DNA of 7,377 nt, from positions 1 through 7,377 of the forward strand of contig CAJTZF010000036.1 of the NCBI GenBank assembly GCA_910584245.1, given 5' to 3'. The notes beneath the pieces are model-generated. The model did no database searches. It saw only the letters and a list, made by a program, of their open reading frames with translations, and was not told where the DNA came from. Both the position numbers and the translations under genes were made by a program. Within the stretch, counting starts at the first letter, position 1. Every line of letters begins with the position of its first letter. This DNA comes from an uncultured Eubacterium sp. Its GTDB lineage: Bacteria > Bacillota > Clostridia > Lachnospirales > Lachnospiraceae. Below, piece after piece: positions 5,676 through 7,377 of this stretch.

Positions 5676-5717
5676 GGTTATTTCCTCCTAATTCTTTCTC
5701 AACGATAATAAGCGAAA

Positions 5718-5741
5718 GCAAGCCTTGCGGCAAAACGCCGC
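5718..5741 (-). promoter_or_regulatory. Overlapping alternative hairpins in the rpsG-fusA gap
   Basis: A 5-bp stem GCGGC/GCCGC (5727-5731 with 5737-5741) sits 4 bp after the rpsG stop. It overlaps a second palindrome GCAAG-C-CTTGC (5718-5728), so the two could form only alternatively. Neither is followed by a T-tract, so they are not a terminator. They could modulate fusA translation or protect the transcript; the stems are short and may be incidental. Confidence 0.3.
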
Positions 5742-5744
5742 CAA

Positions 5745-6215
5745 TTACCACCGATAATGAGCAAAGGCCTTGTTTGCCTCCGCCATCTTGTGCATATCTT
5801 CTTTTTTCTTTACAGATGCGCCAGTATTGTTTGCTGCATCCATAATCTCATTGGCAAGTCTTTGCTTCATCGTCTTTTCACCGCGATTGCGTGAATAAAG
5901 AGTCAGCCAGCGAAGTGCCAAAGCCTGTCTGCGGTCAGGTTTTACTTCGATCGGAACCTGGTAAGTAGATCCGCCGATACGTCTTGCCTTTACCTCAAGC
6001 TCGGGCATAACGTTACTCATAGCTTCTTCAAAAACGTCTAATGCATCTTTTCCTGTCTTTTCAGCGACTTCTTCAAATGCACCGTAAACGATTTTCTGAG
6101 CCACACCCTTTTTACCATCCAACATAATATTGTTGATCAGCTTTGTAACAACTTTGTTCTTATAAACCGGGTCTGCCAGTACATCTCTTTTTGGAATATG
6201 TCCTTTACGTGGCAC
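5745..6215 (-). CDS. rpsG: 30S ribosomal protein S7
   Basis: This 156-residue protein is a primary binder of the 16S rRNA 3' major domain and nucleates assembly of the 30S head. The full-length sequence has the family start MPRKGHIPKRDV, the conserved RRIGGSTYQVPIEV segment (78-91) and the RWLTLYSRNRGEKTM region (102-116), ending AHYRW as in short-tailed bacterial S7. The start is GTG (6213-6215), with AAGGAGG upstream at a normal distance. It is the second gene of the str operon, 177 bp after rpsL, an unusually roomy gap holding a GC hairpin and an AT palindrome. In Escherichia coli S7 represses the str operon by binding the rpsL-rpsG intercistronic RNA; whether that happens here is not shown. 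Confidence 0.99.
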   Translation of the reverse strand: MPRKGHIPKRDVLADPVYKNKVVTKLINNIMLDGKKGVAQKIVYGAFEEVAEKTGKDALDVFEEAMSNVMPELEVKARRIGGSTYQVPIEVKPDRRQALALRWLTLYSRNRGEKTMKQRLANEIMDAANNTGASVKKKEDMHKMAEANKAFAHYRW

Positions 6216-6228
6216 GTTACTTCCCTCC

Positions 6229-6244
6229 TTAATAATATTATTAA
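6229..6244. repeat. 16-bp perfect AT palindrome upstream of the rpsG ribosome-binding site
   Basis: TTAATAATATTATTAA is a perfect 16-bp palindrome made only of A and T. Its edge overlaps the first bases of the rpsG AAGGAGG. As RNA it would form a very weak hairpin; as DNA it could be a binding site. It may simply keep the ribosome-binding region unstructured. Confidence 0.35.
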
Positions 6245-6295
6245 TTCACAGGTACTCACTACTTGTGTCCGCACCAGCTTAAATCTTGCTTACAC

Positions 6296-6318
6296 ACGGC
6301 CGCATTTCATCCGGCCGT
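6296..6318 (-). promoter_or_regulatory. GC hairpin in the rpsL-rpsG gap
   Basis: ACGGCCG (6312-6318 read on the minus strand) pairs over 7 bp with CGGCCGT (6296-6302) around a 9-nt loop. It stands out in an AT-rich spacer and has no T-tract after it, so it is not an intrinsic terminator. The position matches the intercistronic site where S7 acts in Escherichia coli, so a regulatory or RNase-processing role is possible but unproven. Confidence 0.45.
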
Positions 6319-6330
6319 CAAATCATATAT

Positions 6331-6359
6331 TGTCATTATATATAGAAATGATGCAAAAA
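6331..6359 (-). promoter_or_regulatory. Possible weak internal promoter upstream of rpsG
   Basis: The AT-rich stretch here contains a TATAAT on the minus strand, but the hexamer at 17-bp spacing is only TTAATT-like. Spacing to any better -35 is wrong. It may add some rpsG-fusA transcription or be a composition effect; coordinates are approximate. Confidence 0.2.
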
Positions 6360-6392
6360 TTAATCCGGTACTTTTAAATTAGTAAACAAATT

Positions 6393-6812
6393 TTATTTGC
6401 CTGCTTTCGGTCTTTTCGCACCATACTTGGAGCGAGCCTGTTTCCTGTTCGCAACACCTGCCGTATCCAGCGTTCCACGGATAATGTGGTATCTCGTACC
6501 CGGAAGGTCTTTTACCCTTCCGCCACGGATCATAACTACGCTATGCTCCTGAAGGTTGTGGCCTTCACCAGGAATATAACTCGTCACCTCAATCCCATTG
6601 GAAAGACGAACTCTGGCAATTTTACGCAATGCTGAGTTAGGCTTTTTCGGTGTAGCCGTACGCACAACCGTACAAACACCACGCTTCTGTGGGGAAGCAC
6701 TCTCTGTCGATTTCTTCTTCAATGAGTTGTAAGTGTACTGAAGCGCTGGAGAATTTGACTTCTTCGCAACCGATTTTCTACCCTGCTTTACTAATTGGTT
6801 AAAAGTTGGCAT
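6393..6812 (-). CDS. rpsL: 30S ribosomal protein S12
   Basis: This 139-residue protein sits at the decoding centre of the 30S subunit and controls accuracy. It has the conserved TPKKPNSALRK (54-64), the VTSYIPGEGHNLQEHS segment (76-91), GGRVKDLPGTRYH (97-109) and the basic tail RKQARSKYGAKRPK. Residues 17-36 carry the N-terminal extension found in Firmicutes, making it longer than the 124-residue enterobacterial form. K57 and K101, equivalent to the two lysines changed in classic streptomycin-resistant mutants, are wild type, and D102 is the residue that RimO methylthiolates in some bacteria. ATG is preceded by AGGAGGTG at good spacing. It is the first gene of the str operon, about 85 nt after the predicted start of transcription. 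Confidence 0.99.
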   Translation of the reverse strand: MPTFNQLVKQGRKSVAKKSNSPALQYTYNSLKKKSTESASPQKRGVCTVVRTATPKKPNSALRKIARVRLSNGIEVTSYIPGEGHNLQEHSVVMIRGGRVKDLPGTRYHIIRGTLDTAGVANRKQARSKYGAKRPKAGK

Positions 6813-6854
6813 TAATTTTCACCTCCTATAGTTTTGTTTCTGTCATGCTCCTTA

Positions 6855-6885
6855 TGTGGTTTTTTGGGTATACAAAAAGACCACA
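6855..6885 (-). promoter_or_regulatory. Hairpin in the rpsL 5' leader
   Basis: On the minus strand TGTGGT-C-TTTTTG (6873-6885) pairs with CAAAAA-ACCACA (6855-6866): 6 + 6 base pairs with one bulged C and a 6-nt loop. It occupies about a third of the roughly 85-nt leader of the str operon, starting some 12 nt after the predicted transcript start. No T-tract follows, so it is not a terminator by itself. It could stabilise the 5' end or bind a regulator. Confidence 0.5.
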
Positions 6886-6902
6886 CGAACGCATGCTAGA
6901 TC

Positions 6903-6932
6903 ATTATAGCGTGTGTGGCCTCCGTTTGTCAA
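6903..6932 (-). promoter_or_regulatory. Main promoter of the str operon
   Basis: TTGACA (6927-6932) and TATAAT (6903-6908) are both perfect sigma-A hexamers, separated by 18 bp on the minus strand. Transcription should start near 6897, giving a leader of about 85 nt before rpsL. A promoter this close to consensus fits a ribosomal protein operon. Confidence 0.92.
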
Positions 6933-6947
6933 GTAAAACTTTGCGCA

Positions 6948-6974
6948 ATTTAGGGAAAGACTTATTCCCTAAAT
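6948..6974 (-). terminator. Hairpin between azlD and the str promoter, weak terminator at best
   Basis: ATTTAGGGAA (6948-6957) pairs perfectly over 10 bp with TTCCCTAAAT (6965-6974) around a 7-nt loop, 21 bp after the azlD stop codon. On the minus strand it is followed by TGCGCAAAG rather than a run of Ts, so it is not a canonical intrinsic terminator. It lies 15 bp upstream of the str -35 box. Some azlD transcripts may read into rpsL. Confidence 0.5.
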
Positions 6975-6995
6975 AGATAGCGCCCTCTCTTCCCA

Positions 6996-7316
6996 TCAAA
7001 AAAAACGCTGCAAAAATTCCACTATATATACCGTAACACATGCCGCCATTGCCACTGTAAGCAAGCTTTTTCCCCTATATGCCAACAGCACTGCTACGAC
7101 CATGCCAATTACTGCAGAAATCATTCCATCGGTAGAATATAAAATCGCCGGAAAGGTCATCGCTCCCAATACCGCATACGGAATATAAAATAAAAAAGAT
7201 TTCATAAATACATTTTCAATCTTCCCCTTGCATAAAACAAGAGGAATCACCCGTATCGCATACGTCGTCAGCGCCATAATCAACAAATAGATAAAAAAGA
7301 TCTTTACACTAATCAC
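6996..7316 (-). CDS. azlD: AzlD-family small subunit of a branched-chain amino-acid exporter
   Basis: This 106-residue, very hydrophobic membrane protein has about four predicted transmembrane segments (roughly 4-26, 39-60, 65-80 and 84-103). The MALTTYAIRVIPLVL segment near the N-terminus and the PYAVLGAMTFPAIL segment (46-59) are typical of AzlD, the small partner of AzlC; the pair exports branched-chain amino acids in characterised members such as YgaZH. The start is GTG (7314-7316), with AGGAGG 9 nt upstream. The GTG overlaps a TGA that closes a reading frame entering from the right, the usual azlC-azlD coupling. Length is normal. It is unrelated in function to the str operon downstream. 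Family assignment is good; the substrate is inferred. Confidence 0.85.
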   Translation of the reverse strand: MISVKIFFIYLLIMALTTYAIRVIPLVLCKGKIENVFMKSFLFYIPYAVLGAMTFPAILYSTDGMISAVIGMVVAVLLAYRGKSLLTVAMAACVTVYIVEFLQRFF

Positions 7317-7377
7317 CGCTTTCCACCTCCTAGTATAATAATGGTGTAGTCAATCAAGACTACTTGGTTAATAAATT
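7313..7377 (-). CDS. azlC: Probable 3' end of azlC (partial, runs off the right edge)
   Basis: One minus-strand frame stays open from the window edge for 20 codons and stops at TGA (7313-7315), overlapping the GTG start of azlD as GTGA. The visible tail ends LIDYTIIILGGGKR, where the glycines are encoded by the azlD ribosome-binding site. Translationally coupled azlC-azlD pairs are usual. Twenty open codons could arise by chance and the tail itself is not diagnostic, so the call rests on context. Confidence 0.45.
   Translation of the reverse strand, partial: FINQVVLIDYTIIILGGGKR

Noticed and set aside
6393..6812. Streptomycin-resistance substitutions in S12
   Set aside because: The two key lysines (K57 and K101 here) are wild type.
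1..7377. CRISPR array, tRNA/rRNA gene, insertion sequence, toxin-antitoxin or antiphage genes
   Set aside because: No regularly spaced repeats, no tRNA or rRNA-like sequence, no transposase and no spare coding space for such genes were found.

Overview
The window joins two very different pieces of DNA. Positions about 2150 to 7377 are conserved chromosomal backbone of a low-to-moderate-GC Gram-positive bacterium. The EF-Tu, EF-G, S7 and S12 sequences, the strong AGGAGG ribosome-binding sites and the gene order fit Clostridia, most likely Lachnospiraceae; I cannot name a genus. Positions 1 to about 2150 are the integration and regulation module of a mobile genetic element (ICE, prophage or small satellite; the window does not say which).

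Backbone, read on the minus strand from right to left: the last codons of a probable azlC, azlD (branched-chain amino-acid export subunit), a weak hairpin, a near-consensus promoter, then the str operon rpsL - rpsG - fusA - tuf. tuf also has its own promoter in the fusA-tuf gap and ends in a clear intrinsic terminator. Three genes start with GTG (azlD, rpsG, the excisionase-like gene) and fusA starts with TTG; each has a good ribosome-binding site. The leaders and gaps of the operon hold several inverted repeats, including one that brackets the tuf ribosome-binding site and overlaps the tuf start codon.

Mobile module: a tyrosine recombinase (minus strand), preceded 18 bp upstream by a 64-residue helix-turn-helix protein that is probably the excisionase, both under a TTGACA-17-TAATAT promoter. 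Divergent from these is an XRE-family repressor (plus strand). The 246-bp gap between them carries an array of TACGAA-N-TTCGTA palindromes placed over both promoters, which looks like the operators of a lysogeny-type switch. After the repressor comes a terminator and three TGGCACC repeats, then the tuf terminator. The element therefore ends, or nearly ends, directly downstream of tuf.

Working together: the XRE protein probably represses itself and the xis-int operon through the TTCGTA operators; Int with the small HTH protein would integrate and excise the element; back-to-back terminators insulate the module from the very highly expressed tuf. The most informative points are the operator array, the tuf-adjacent junction with candidate recombinase arm sites, and the inverted repeat at the tuf start codon. 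The protein families themselves are all known; I did not find a new type of protein system.
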